Source: Antedon mediterranea
Taxonomy: Eukaryota; Echinodermata; Crinoidea; Comatulida; Antedonidae
Length of the DNA stretch: 64,000 nucleotides
NCBI RefSeq assembly: GCF_964355755.1
Contig: NC_092671.1
Coordinates: 26,842,070 to 26,906,069, forward strand
Direction of reading: 5' to 3'
The notes under the pieces are model-generated. The model made no database searches. It was not told the origin of the DNA and was given only the letters and a program-made list of their open reading frames with translations. The translations under genes and the position numbers were made by a program. Below, piece by piece: positions 15,501 through 30,500 of this stretch; position 1 is the stretch's first letter, and every line of letters starts with the position of its first letter.

Positions 15501-18500
15501 AACTTTACAAATAACTAAATCCTCTCACCGAATCTTGTGCTGTAAGTATCAGGCATTAGGTTAACATTTGGAACGTCCAGGGAAATTGTGTATTCTTCGC
15601 CTGCACTCAGTTCAGAAAATATTGCTCGTCTTTCAGCGTAGTTCAAATTAATTCTCCCATCATTAGGCTCAATCATAATACTATAGCTCTCAAAGTCTGG
15701 ATGGTCTTCAGCACCACCCCAGCTAACGTCAATGGTAAAATTCATCACAGAACGGACAAATAATATACCTGGCCCAGGAGATGCTTTAACAAAAATACAA
15801 TAATTATATAAAATATACCTAACATTGTTAAACACCTAAATTAAATGTATTGTCCCTCAAAACATGATATACAAATAATGAATGTTTATGAGTGGAATGG
15901 TACAAATAATGCCATGAGGTGAATGATGAAAGGTTATATTTCGATGGGGCACTGCAATAGTGCAGACTATTGCATTGTTATGCTACGCACAATTGTTCAA
16001 TCAAATGACAGGAATTTACTTAGGTGTCTATTATGCGACAATAAATTCCATATTTAGAGAGACAATGTCTTTAAGCGGTCAATTATGCAGTATACTAACA
16101 CAGAACATGTAACCAATAACTTACTTGTGTTAGCAATAGTTTCCATAAGTGTACTACTTTTATCGCCACTTACAACAGCAATTGAGAAGTAGTACGTTTT
16201 GTCTGGATCCAAATTTGTAACTGTTAGACTAGTAAATTCTTTATCTACAATCGTCGTAACTGGTATCGATGTTGCCGTATGGTAGACAATCTCGTAGTAA
16301 TCAAACACATTCGCGACACCGTAGAAAAGGTTAGGCGCTGTCCAATTAACGGTTACTGAGGTGTAGTTAGCAAGGTTATTCTCGGTGTCAAATGAACCAA
16401 CTGGCCAAGGATCTAAGATTAAAAAGAAAGCGGTGATAATGTTGTCTTTAAGGTCATGACAAAATTCATGATATTATGATCAATTTTACTATATTGACTA
16501 CTGCTACAGTGCCAATTTGGCTTATCTATTGGTGTGTAATATTTTAAAAGGTAAAAAGAAAATCACATACCAGTTCGGAAAATGTTTGACACGTTGGTTC
16601 CAGTGTCATGCACCAGAATGTTGATAGTATATAGCTGACCTGGTGTCAGGTATAAAAATTCGCCTAATTTTGGATCTGCAGACTGTACCTCAAATGAAGC
16701 ATCCAACCCATTATTTGGAGCAGGATCAATCGTGACGATGTACGAGATAAATGGTTCTATTGCTGCGCCCCATGTGAATTGGAGGTAAGTGCTGGTAAAG
16801 TTCCGCACAATAATCTCTGCTACAGCCACTTCTCCTACAAAATTGTATATTATTGATTTTGTTATTCAGTGTTTTTAAATCTATTGAAATTGCACATTTA
16901 AAGATGTATTGTCCAAAACAACAAGAAAAAATTAAGATGAGGAAAAATAAAAACAATAACTGTGCTCATAAAAAAAGGAAAAATAAACAAAAAAACACAT
17001 TGATTTCCAGACAATGGTCTTCCCGTTTCCGAGCCTATCTTCTAAAGTTTATCATATCATTTTATAAAAGTTTCAAAATATACATTTTCCACTTTACAGT
17101 ATATAGTAGAAAACATATGAATGGTATTTAAAATGCTATACCTGTTTGAAATGTAACTTGGATAGGTGTGCTTCTTTCCTTATAACCACCATTTGAAGAT
17201 ATTGTAACAATTTCAAAAGTGTAATTCGTTGAAGGTAGAAAGTATTCATAGTTATGAGAGAAAATATTTGCTGAACGATCGATGAGAGCAGATGTCCGTC
17301 CGTCAACTGGCGAGTGTAGAATCTCAAAACTACTAAAGTCTCCTTCTGGTGGCAACCACACCAAGTCTATTGATGTTGATCCAATGGTGACGAGGCTAGC
17401 ATTGACAGATACTTCACTAGGAACTAAATAATTTAAAGACAAAATAGTTTTCACCAATACCATGATTTGAAGTATTTCACCTCAACTGACAAATAATGTT
17501 GAAATAAAGCTTATTAGTTCAATTCAATTACCCATGTTTTCATTTTTTTGGAACTGAAATGAACTGAGCGCAACTGAAACTTCAAATAGCGTCACATGTG
17601 CGGTATGGAACCAAGACGAGTAGCGATCAGTTTGATATTACCATATAAGCATTCATGCATACTGGTTTCTATACAATTACGAATCATATCGTGAGAGCTG
17701 TGAGGTAACCAGTGGAAATGGTTACTTTCAGTTCTGTTCAGTTGCTCGAAATGTCGATACAAGTGCTTTTGTGCAACAAGTTTCTTTTAGTTGAAATTGA
17801 GTTCCTTTCACTTCCATGTCGACAGAAGCTTACCTTAAGTCATAAAATATTTAATGATTTCTAATTTCTAATTTTAAGTGTTTCAATAATTGAATGGTGG
17901 TAATTAATCTTTGTTGGATGACAGGGCTTAAAATTATAACATTAAAACAAAATTTAAATCATTTTTCAATTAAAAAAAAAAAAAAAAAACCAAATTCAAA
18001 TTTTAATAAAAAATGCTGCCCAAAACTTTTAAAATGTAAAGGATAATTTTAAGGATTAAAAATGTATACAAACCGGTTCTTTGTTTTATCATGCCCATTT
18101 CAGATACACCAATAACCATAGTATCCACTTTGATTGTGTACAATCTTCCAGGAACCAAGTCTACAAAAGTTACAGTTTTGAAATAGGAATCTATGATGTG
18201 AGATCCTCCATTAGGCGGATCGATAGACACTGTGTAATTTTCAACTCCAGCTTGAGAAGCATTTCCACCCCAAATAGCCGTAATATTCTCAGTATTATAA
18301 CTTACGATGACAATCTCATTCAATGCCAAATATTCTAAGTGTAAAAGAGAAAAAAAAATAAATGAACATAACATGAATTTCCTGAAATATCTGAAAACAA
18401 AGATAACACAAAAAGAATATGATTGTCAAACACTATTTGATAAGAATATGATTTTTAAACTTTAAAGAATTTTTTTTTTAGATCAAATTTAAGGTCATTC

Positions 18501-21500
18501 TTAAAATCGTTTTATCATAACTAACCATAGAACATACATTGAAGCCAAGGAATGACCTGGTTTAATGTATTTTATATATATATATATATATATATTTTTA
18601 AAGATCACAATTGTAGGAAATGTTTTTGTTTAAACTTCTGAAATTAAGACGCCTGATTTAACGATAAAGGTAGATAACATAGCAGCCACACTCATAAATA
18701 TATCACAATTAAGTCAATTTATTTATGTTGAAAACATACCTGTGTCCCCTATAGATGTTACCGGGTCACTGGAAATACCATAGCTTTCTGTTACCAATGA
18801 AATTTCATACATCCTACTGTGAGACAGTCCTGTAATGACATAATCTGTCTCTGTACTGTTCAAATTCACTCTAACGCTAGTACCAGAATCTGCCTCGTAA
18901 CTCAAGATGTACATGTTGAACACCGTTGACATATCATTAATTGGTAGTGGTGGGCCCCATTCAATATACATAGATGTATATGAATCAAGAGTGTTATTAA
19001 ATTGAATATATGCTGGTCTGTTTGGCTCTGAAATCCAGAAAAGTAAAATTATAAATAAGTAAACCGCATGCCTAAAACCTGCTCATGTATAATCCTACGC
19101 ACATTCATCACACCTACATGTGTTATTACACTCGCTGAACTAAATTCAGAAATAAAAAGAAAAATTCTAAATGTTTTCTACTGTGTCATTGAGTTGAATT
19201 GCGACACAGCATATCATTTGAAAGCAACCCTGGTGGGTACCTTTGCTAGTCTACTATATGAGCAGATAAATTTATGATCAAACTATTAATGTATAATATC
19301 CAGTTCTCATAAAGGCTATAAACTCCCTCTAAGGAAAAGTGTTGGATAACATCAGGAATTTGGTTCTCAAAACTGTTCAAACATTTTTGTAAATGTAGTT
19401 GTAAAAACTAGTGAGAAACTAGTTATTACATTGCAATATACAGTGAGGTAACATCCAATCAACTTACTTGTTCTTTGCAGTATGAATGATCCTACAGCAG
19501 TGATGTTACCTCTTACAGAGATGTTATACAACTGACCTGGTGTCAAACCAGTAAACTCATATTGTCTGTCTCCAGTATACTTAATAAGTTGACTATTATC
19601 ACCAGAGTCTGGTACTATTTCCAACAAATAACTGCTCTCACCACTGATCTCACCCCAAGTAATGCCAATAGTTTCATTTGTATAATATCGTACCAAAACT
19701 CCACTGTTTTCTATGATTACAATGTTTAATTAAAATTTCTTAAATAGGACAATAGAATTTTAAATTGTTTGCATTAAACAAGTAGTCGATATGCATGTAT
19801 TTTTTTATAAGAATGCATTCATGCAATTCCAGCAGCTCCAAATACTGTAAATGGTGAGTTTTTGTTTTTTTGTAGCATGAATGGGCCAATACAGTTTGAA
19901 TTTAATTCTTGTTTCTTGTAGAAAAATTTATAATCTAAAAGTTACTTTTCATTAAAGATAAAAATATGAAAGACAAGTGAAAAAGAATTCCTTACTTGTA
20001 TCTATGGATGTCATTAAACTTTCCCTGCTTATTCTTTGATACTGGCCTTCACCTGAAACAGTATGGACTTCAAATGTGTAGCTAGTTCCTGGTATAAGTC
20101 CTTCTAAATTCAGGTTTGTATCAATAACATCAACAGGAGATGGTGTTGTACCATGAGAAGGTTCATAAGTGAGTCTAAAAAAGCTCTTTACTATATTGCT
20201 ATTTATATTCCAACTAATATAAATACTGGTTTCGCTTCCAACATGAAATCCTAAAGTAGATGGACCTTCTGGGTCTGTAAATTGTAAAAAAAAGTGTGAG
20301 ACGATTGTAACATATCTCCAGGTAAGACTTTTAAAAAGAGTTAACATTATTACAATTGTTTATGGTCAATATTATTGTTTAAAACTAAACTCCATAGTTT
20401 CACTAATATACAAATAATGAATTGTATATATTGTATGGCGCAGAATATGTCATGGGTTGAAAGATTGACTGCTATTATTTAACGAGGCGGAACCGAGGTA
20501 AATATATAGAAGTCAATTTTTATTTAGTTGAGTTACAACATGATGTAATGAACTTTAACACAAACATAACTTACATGTTCTTGTCATAGTTTGCAAAATG
20601 TAAGAATTTCCATTTTCCAAATAAATTTCAACTTCAATTGTATAAAGTTCTCCTGGAACAAGTTCTGTCAATTCTCTCAAAGCTGATGGAGAGCTGGTGA
20701 CATTCTGGAATATGGTAAGACTTCTGCTGTTGTCACTTCTTGGGAAAACAGATATATTATATCCTAATGCAAATGGAACCTCAGCCCAAAGAATTTCAAT
20801 ATTTCTTTCACCAACACTCCTCACAAATATTGTGTCATTAGCAATTGCATCTGAAAATTCAACAGACAACATTAATGTAATAAACATTAGTCAAAGTATT
20901 TAAAAGTGGCCAGAGAGTTTGAAACGTGTAGCCTTGTATCACCAATTTAAATTTAAACAACAAATTGAAAATACGAAAAAGAGAAAAACTTATCAACTAG
21001 AAAATACACAACAAAAACCTATCATAGACTACTTTACTGGAGAATAAAAACATTGCAATAGAAATTAATTATTCATTAATAAATGTGTATCTATATTTTA
21101 GCTGATGAAATAAATATTAAAATGTTACCTGTTGTTCCTGTTTCCATTACACCAGTGCTATATTTTAGAGTTTCATTTATTCCCATTCTTGTCTTGACAA
21201 TAACAGTCACAGTTGTATCGGGATCCACATCTTCAATAACATAGTCATAAGTAGTTTTTTCAATCATGTCAATTTCTACAGGTTCACCACTATTCACTGT
21301 ATAACTTAAGTAATAAGCTCCAAAAATGAGTTCAAGACCTCTTGCTACTTCTGGTTCAGTCCAACGGACAGTCAGTGATGTTAGGGTAGTATTAACAATT
21401 TCTAAAGATGAAACTGGGTTTGGACCTATAAATAAAAACAGCAACAAAAATTACAATCAAAATATAATTTTACAACAATACTCTAAAAATACATGTCTCA

Positions 21501-24500
21501 ACAAAATAGAAAAACATAATCAACTTACTTGTTCTTTGCAGTACGAATGATCCTACAGCAGTGATGTTACCTCTTACAGAGATGTTATACAACTGACCTG
21601 GTGTCAAACCAGTAAACTCATACTGTCTGTCTCCAGTATACTCAATAAGCTGACTATTATTACCAGAGTCTGGTACTATTTCCAACAAGTAACTGCTCTC
21701 ACCACTGATCTCACCCCAAGTAATGCCAATAGTTTCATTTGTACAATACTCTACTAGGATTTCACCACTTTCAACGTTATCTTTGATAAATAATAATTAT
21801 AATATAACTGATTATACAAGTTTTTTCAGTTAAAATAGTGAAACACAATTATAATCTTAAAGTTGTTTTCAATGACAAAAATATAAGAAACTTAAATAAA
21901 ATAACAAGCATTACCTGTATCTATAGAAGTCATTAAACTTTCCCTGCTTATTCTTTGATACTGGCCTTCACCTGAAACAGTACGGACTTCAAATGTGTAG
22001 CTAGTTCCTGGTATAAGTCCTTCTAAATTCAGGTTTGTATCAATAACATCAACAGGAGATGGTGTTGTACCATGAGAAGGTTCATAGGTGAGTCTAAAAA
22101 AACTCTTTACTATATTGCTATTTATATTCCAACTAATATAAATACTGGTTTCGCTTCCAACATGAAATCCTAAAGTAGATGGACCTTCTGGGTCTGTAAA
22201 TTGTTAAAATAAAGTATGAGACGTTTGTAACATATCTCCAGGTAAGACTTTAAAAAGAATTCACATTTTACAATTGATTATGGTCAATATTATTGTTTAA
22301 AACTAAACTCCATAATTTCACTAATATACAAATAATGAATTGTATATGTTGGATGGCGGAGAATATGTCATGGGTTGAAAGATTGACTGCTATTATTTAA
22401 CGAGGCGGAACCGAGGTAAATATATAGAAGTCAATTTTTATTTAGTTGAGTTACAACATGAGGTAATGAGCTTTAACACAAACATAACTTACATGTTCTT
22501 GTCATAGTTTGCAAAATGTAAGAATCTCTATTTTCCAAATAAATTTCAACTTCAATTGTATAAAGTTCTCCTGGAACAAGTTCTGTCAATTCTCTCAAAG
22601 CTGATGGAGAGCTGGTGACATTCTGGAATATGGTAACACTTCTGCTGTTGTCACTTGTTGGGAAAACAGATATATTATATCCTAATGCAAATGGAACCTC
22701 AGCCCAAAGAAATTCAATATTTCTTTCACCAACACTCCTCACAAATATTGTGTCATTAGCAATTGCATCTGAAAATACAACAGACAACATTAATGTAATA
22801 AACCTTAGTCAAAGTATTTAAAAGTGGTCGCAGAGTTTGAAACGTGTAGCCTTGTATCACCAATTTAAATTTAAACAAATTGAAAATACGAAAAAGAGAA
22901 AAACCTATCATAGACTACTTTACTGGAGAATAAAAACATTGCAATAGAAATTAATTATTCATTAATAAATGTGTATCTATATAGCCCCTTTCTCACAGAG
23001 TTGTGTGCCAGGAATATTGCGGGAATATACCATTACCATGCCGGTATGGTTTTCTGTGAGAACGGGTCGTCTTGGCATCATGCCGGCACCATGCCGGCAT
23101 CGACATGACCTGCTTCAGACCTAGTAATATTCTAGGGATATTCCCCGCAATGCCAGACGGGCATTCTGTGAGAACGTATCGCCGTTATATTCCGGGGTTC
23201 CCCGTCGAGGCTTTGACACCTTGCGCAGTCAAGTGTATCACTTTGGCGCCTATTCAATTCAATTAACAATAATAATGTCGAACTGGAGGGATAATGAGAT
23301 AAGAGAGCTGCTTAAAATAAGGGGACAAGAAGAAATTTGTAGCATAATCTAGGCCTATAGGCCGCTAGGCTAGGCCATGGCATTAGCTCTTTGTTTGTTG
23401 GTGCCTGACCTTTCGTCGCCTTGTAAATTGTAGGCCTACAGCCTTCTAAGGTGTTTTACAGATTGCCGATGACGGCAAATTAATTGCTATACCTGTATAA
23501 TATATGCACAATATACTGTACATAGCATGTATTGCATAAATATGCTATAAAGGAAGATAATAATCTGTAACTTGACATTCGCCGCCATATCATCGCTAGA
23601 CAAAAATAATAACAATAAAGGACGCCCTCAATAATTATTTTGTCAAAGACTTTTTATTGGCCGAATATGCCCGACTCCTTTCTCACAGAAAGCCGGTATA
23701 TACCGGTTATATTTCCGGCACGATAGTCCGATGAGAATGGGTATATGCCGGTAACGATACCGGCACGACGCCAGCACTGTACCGGTATATTGCAGGCACA
23801 TCTGTGAGAAAGGGGCTTATTTTAGCTGATGAAATCAATATTAAAATGTTACCTGTTGTTCCTGTTTCCATTACACCAGTGCTATATTTTAGAGTTTCAT
23901 TTATTCCCATTCTTGTCTTGACAATAACAGTCACAGTTGTATCGGGATCCACATCTTCAATAACATAGTCATAAGTAGTTTTTTCAATCATGTCAATTTC
24001 TACAGGTTCACCACTATTCACTGTATAACTTAAGTAATAAGCTCCAAAAATGAGTTCAAGACCTCTTGCTACTTCTGGTTCAGTCCAACGGACAGTCAGT
24101 GATGTTAGGGTAGTATTAACAATTTCTAAAGATGAAACTGGGTTTGGACCTATAAATAAAAACAGCAACAAAAATTACAATCAAAATATAATTTTACAAC
24201 AATACTCTAAAAATACATGTCTCAACAAAATAGAAAAACACAATCAACTTACTTGTTCTTTGCAGTACGAATGATCCTACAGCAGTGATGTTACCTCTTA
24301 CAGAGATGTTATACAACTGACCTGGTGTCAAACCAGTAAACTCATATTGTCTGTCTCCAGTATACTCAATAAGCTGACTATTATTACCAGAGTCTGGTAC
24401 TATTTCCAACAAGTAACTGCTCTCACCACTGATCTCACCCCAAGTAATGCCAATAGTTTCATTTGTACAATACTCTACTAGGATTTCACCACTTTCAACG

Positions 24501-27500
24501 TTATCTTTGATAAATAATAATTATAATATAACTGATTATACAAGTTTTTTCAGTTAAAATAGTGAAACACAATTATAATCTTAAAGTTGTTTTCAATGAC
24601 AAAAATATAAGAAACTTAAATAAAATAACAAGCATTACCTGTATCTATAGAAGTCATTAAACTTTCTCTGCTTATTCTTTGATACTGGCCTTCTCCTGAA
24701 ACAGTACGGACTTCAAATGTGTAGCTAGTTCCTGGTATAAGTCCTTCTAAATTCAGGTTTGTATCAATAACATCAACAGGAGATGGTGTTGTACCATGAG
24801 AAGGTTCATAAGTGAGTCTAAAAAAACTCTTTACTATATTGCTATTTATATTCCAACTAATATAAATACTGGTTTCGCTTCCAACATGAAATCCTAAAGT
24901 AGATGGACCTTCTGGGTCTGTAAATTGTTAAAATAAAGTATGAGACGTTTGTAACATATCTCCAGGTAAGACTTTTAGAAAGAATTCACATTTTACAATT
25001 GATTATGGTCAATATTATTGTTTAAAACTAAACTCCATAATTTCACTAATATACAAATAATGAATTGTATATGTTGGATGGCGGAGAATATGTCATGGGT
25101 TGAAAGATTGACTGCTATTATTTAACGAGGCAAAACCGATGTAAATATATAGAAGTCAATTTTTATTTAGTTGAGTTACAACATGAGGTAATGAGCTTTA
25201 ACACAAACATAACTTACATGTTCTTGTCATAGTTTGCAAAATGTAAGAATCTCTATTTTCCAAATAAATTTCAACTTCAATTGTATAAAGTTCTCCTGGA
25301 ACAAGTTCTGTCAATTCTCTCAAAGCTGATGGAGAGCTGGTGACATTCTGGAATATGGTAACACTTCTGCTGTTGTCACTTGTTGGGAAAACAGATATAT
25401 TATATCCTAATGCAAATGGAACCTCAGCCCAAAGAAATTCAATATTTCTTTCACCAACACTCCTCACAAATATTGTGTCATTAGCAATTGCATCTGAAAA
25501 TACAACAGACAACATTAATGTAATAAACCTTAGTCAAAGTATTTAAAAGTGGTCGCAGAGTTTGAAACGTGTAGCCTTGTATCACCAATTTAAATTTAAA
25601 CAAATTGAAAATACGAAAAAGAGAAAAACCTATCATAGACTACTTTACTGGAGAATAAAAACATTGCAATAGAAATTAATTATTCATTAATAAATGTGTA
25701 TCTATATTTTAGCTGATGAAATAAATATTAAAATGTTACCTGTTGTTCCTGTTTCCATTACACCAGTGCTATATTTTAGAGTTTCATTTATTCCCATTCT
25801 TGTCTTGACAATAACAGTCACAGTTGTATCGGGATCCACATCTTCAATAACATAGTCATGAGTAGTTTTTTCAATCATGTCAATTTCTACAGGTTCACCA
25901 CTATTCACTGTATAACTTAAGTAATAAGCTCCAAAAATGAGTTCAAGACCTCTTGCTACTTCTGGTTCAGTCCAACGGACAGTCAGTGATGTTAGGGTAG
26001 TATTAACAATTTCTAAAGATGAAACTGGGTTTGGACCTATAAATAAAAACAGCAACAAAAATTACAATCAAAATATAATTTTACAACAATGCTCTAAAAA
26101 TACATGTCTCAACAAAATAGAAAAACATAATCAACTTACTTGTTCTTTGCAGTACGAATGATCCTACAGCAGTGATGTTACCTCTTACAGAGATGTTATA
26201 CAACTGACCTGGTGTCAAACCAGTAAACTCATATTGTCTGTCTCCAGTATACTCAATAAGCTGACTATTATTACCAGAGTCTGGTACTATTTCCAACAAG
26301 TAACTGCTCTCACCACTGATCTCACCCCAAGTAATGCCAATAGTTTCATTTGTACAATACTCTACTAGGATTTCACCACTTTCAACGTTATCTTTGATAA
26401 ATAATAATTATAATATAACTGATTATACAGGTTTTTTCAGTTAAAATAGTGAAACACAATTATAATCTTAAAGTTGTTTTCAATGACAAAAATATAAGAA
26501 ACTTAAATAAAATAACAAGCATTACCTGTATCTATAGAAGTCATTAAACTTTCTCTGCTTATTCTTTGATACTGGCCTTCTCCTGAAACAGTACGGACTT
26601 CAAATGTGTAGCTAGTTCCTGGTATAAGTCCTTCTAAATTCAGGTTTGTATCAATAACATCAACAGGAGATGGTGTTGTACCATGAGAAGGTTCATAAGT
26701 GAGTCTAAAAAAACTCTTTACTATATTGCTATTTATATTCCAACTAATATAAATACTGGTTTCGCTTCCAACATGAAATCCTAAAGTAGATGGACCTTCT
26801 GGGTCTGTAAATTGTTAAAATAAAGTATGAGACGTTTGTAACATATCTCCAGGTAAGACTTTTAAAAAGAATTCACATTTTACAATTGATTATGGTCAAT
26901 ATTATTGTTTAAAACTAAACTCCATAATTTCACTAATATACAAATAATGAATTGTATATGTTGGATGGCGGAGAATATGTCATGGGTTGAAAGATTGACT
27001 GCTATTATTTAACGAGGCGGAACCGAGGTAAATATATAGAAGTCAATTTTTATTTAGTTGAGTTACAACATGAGGTAATGAGCTTTAACACAAACATAAC
27101 TTACATGTTCTTGTCATAGTTTGCAAAATGTAAGAATCTCTATTTTCCAAATAAATTTCAACTTCAATTGTATAAAGTTCTCCTGGAACAAGTTCTGTCA
27201 ATTCTCTCAAAGCTGATGGAGAGCTGGTGACATTCTGGAATATGGTAACACTTCTGCTGTTGTCACTTGTTGGGAAAACAGATATGTTATATCCTAATGC
27301 AAATGGAACCTCAGCCCAAAGAAATTCAATATTTCTTTCACCAACACTCCTCACAAATATTGTGTCATTAGCAATTGCATCTGAAAATACAACAGACAAC
27401 ATTAATGTAATAAACCTTAGTCAAAGTATTTAAAAGTGGTCACAGAGTTTGAAACGTGTAGCCTTGTATCACCAATTTAAATTTAAACAAATTGAAAATA

Positions 27501-30500
27501 CGAAAAAGAGAAAAACCTATCATAGACTACTTTACTGGAGAATAAAAAAATTGCAATAGAAATTAATTATTCATTAATAAATGTGTATCTATATTTTAGC
27601 TGATGAAATAAATATTAAAATGTTACCTGTTGTTCCTGTTTCCATTACACCAGTGCTATATTTTAGAGTTTCATTTATTCCCATTCTTGTCTTGACAATA
27701 ACAGTCACAGTTGTATCGGGATCCACATCTTCAATAACATAGTCATAAGTAGTTTTTTCAATCATGTCAATTTCTACAGCTTCACCACTATTCACTGTAT
27801 AACTTAAGTAATAAGCTCCAAAAATGAGTTCAAGACCTCCTGCTACTTCTGGTTCAGTCCAACGGACAGTCAGTGATGTTAGGGTAGTATTAACAATTTC
27901 TAAAGATGAAACTGGGTTTGGACCTATAAATAAAAACAGCAACAAAAATTACAATCAAAATATAATTTTACAACAATACTCTAAAAATACATGTCTCAAC
28001 AAAATAGAAAAACATAATCAACTTACTTGTTCTTTGCAGTACAAATGATCCTACAGCAGTGATGTTACCTCTTACAGAGATGTTATACAACTGACCTGGT
28101 GTCAAACCAGTAAACTCATATTGTCTGTCTCCAGTATACTCAATAAGCTGACTATTATCACCAGAGTCTGGTACTATTTCCAACAAGTAACTGCTCTCAC
28201 CACTGATCTCACCCCAAGTAATGCCAATAGTTTCATTTGTACAATACTCTACTAGGATTTCACCACTTTCAACGTCATCTTTGATAAATAATAATTATAA
28301 TATAACTGATTATACAAGTTTTTTCAGTTAAAATAGTGACAATTTGTGTATCTTTCTAGGTGAAACACAATTATAATCTTAAAGTTTTTTTCAATGACAA
28401 AAACATAAGAAACTTAAATAAAATAACAAGCATTACCTGTATCTATAGAAGTCATTAAACTTTCCCTGCTTATTCTTTGATACTGGCCTTCTCCTGAAAC
28501 AGAACGGACTTCAAATGTGTAGCTAGTTCCTGGTATAAGTCCTTCTAAATTCAGGTTTGTATCAATAACATCAACAGGAGATGGTGTTGTACCATGAGAA
28601 GGTTCATAAGTGAGTCTAAAAAAGCTCTTTACTATATTGCTATTTATATTCCAACTAATATAAATACTGGTTTCACTTCCAACATGAAATCCTAAAGTAG
28701 ATGGACCTTCTGGGTCTGTAAATTGTTAAAATAAAGTGTGAAACGTTTGTAACATATCTCCAGGTAAGACTTTTAAAAAAGTTCACATTTTACAATTGAT
28801 TATTGTCAATATTATTGTTTAAAACTAAACTCCATAATTTCACTAATATACAAATAATGAATTGTATATATTGGATGGCGGAGAATATGTCATAGGTTGA
28901 AAGATTGACTGCTATTATTTAACGAGGCGGAACCGAGGTAAATATATAGAAGTCAATTTTTATTTAGCTGAGTTACAACATGAGGTAATGAGCTTCAACA
29001 CAAACATAACTTACATGTTCTTGTCATAGTTTGCAAAATGTTAACATTTCCATTTTCCAAAAAAATTTCAACTTCAATTGTATAAAGTTCTCCTGGAACA
29101 AGTTCTGTCAATTCTCTCAAAGCTGATGGAGAGCTGGTGACATTCTGGAATATGGTAAGACTTCTGCTGTTGTCACTTGTTGGGAAAACAGATATATTAT
29201 ATCCTAATGCAAATGGAACCTCAGCCCAAAGAATTTCAATATTTCTTTCACCAACACTCCTCACAAATATTGTGTCATTAGCAATTGCATCTGAAAATAC
29301 AACAGACAACATTAATGTAATAAACCTTAGTCAAAGTATTTAAAAGTGGTCACAGAGTTTGAAACGTGTAGCCTTGTATCACCAATTTAAATTTAAACAA
29401 ATTGAAAATACGAAAAAGAGAAAAACCTATCATAGACTACTTTACTGGAGAATAAAAAAATTGCAATAGAAATTAATTATTCATTAATAAATGTGTATCT
29501 ATATTTTAGCTGATGAAATAAATATTAAAATGTTACCTGTTGTTCCTGTTTCCATTACACCAGTGCTATATTTTAGAGTTTCATTTATTCCCATTCTTGT
29601 CTTGACAATAACAGTCACAGTTGTATCGGGATCCACATCTTCAATAACATAGTCATAAGTAGTTTTTTCAATCATGTCAATTTCTACAGCTTCACCACTA
29701 TTCACTGTATAACTTAAGTAATAAGCTCCAAAAATGAGTTCAAGACCTCCTGCTACTTCTGGTTCAGTCCAACGGACAGTCAGTGATGTTAGGGTAGTAT
29801 TAACAATTTCTAAAGATGAAACTGGGTTTGGACCTATAAATAAAAACAGCAACAAAAATTACAATCAAAATATAATTTTACAACAATACTCTAAAAATAC
29901 ATGTCTCAACAAAATAGAAAAACATAATCAACTTACTTGTTCTTTGCAGTACGAATGATCCTACAGCAGTGATGTTACCTCTTACAGAGATGTTATACAA
30001 CTGACCTGGTGTCAAACCAGTAAACTCATATTGTCTGTCTCCAGTATACTCAATAAGCTGACTATTATCACCAGAGTCTGGTACTATTTCCAACAAGTAA
30101 CTGCTCTCACCACTGATCTCACCCCAAGTAATGCCAATAGTTTCATTTGTACAATACTCTACTAGGATTTCACCACTTTCAACGTTATCTTTGATAAATA
30201 ATAATTATAATATAACTGATTATACAAGTTTTTTCAGTTAAAATAGTGAAACACAATTATAATCTTAAAGTTGTTTTCAATGACAAAAATATAAGAAACT
30301 TAAATAAAATAACAAGCATTACCTGTATCTATAGAAGTCATTAAACTTTCCCTGCTTATTCTTTGATACTGGCCTTCTCCTGAAACAGTACGGACTTCAA
30401 ATGTGTAGCTAGTTCCTGGTATAAGTCCTTCTAAATTCAGGTTTGTATCAATAACATCAACAGGAGATGGTGTTGTACCATGAGAAGGTTCATAAGTGAG

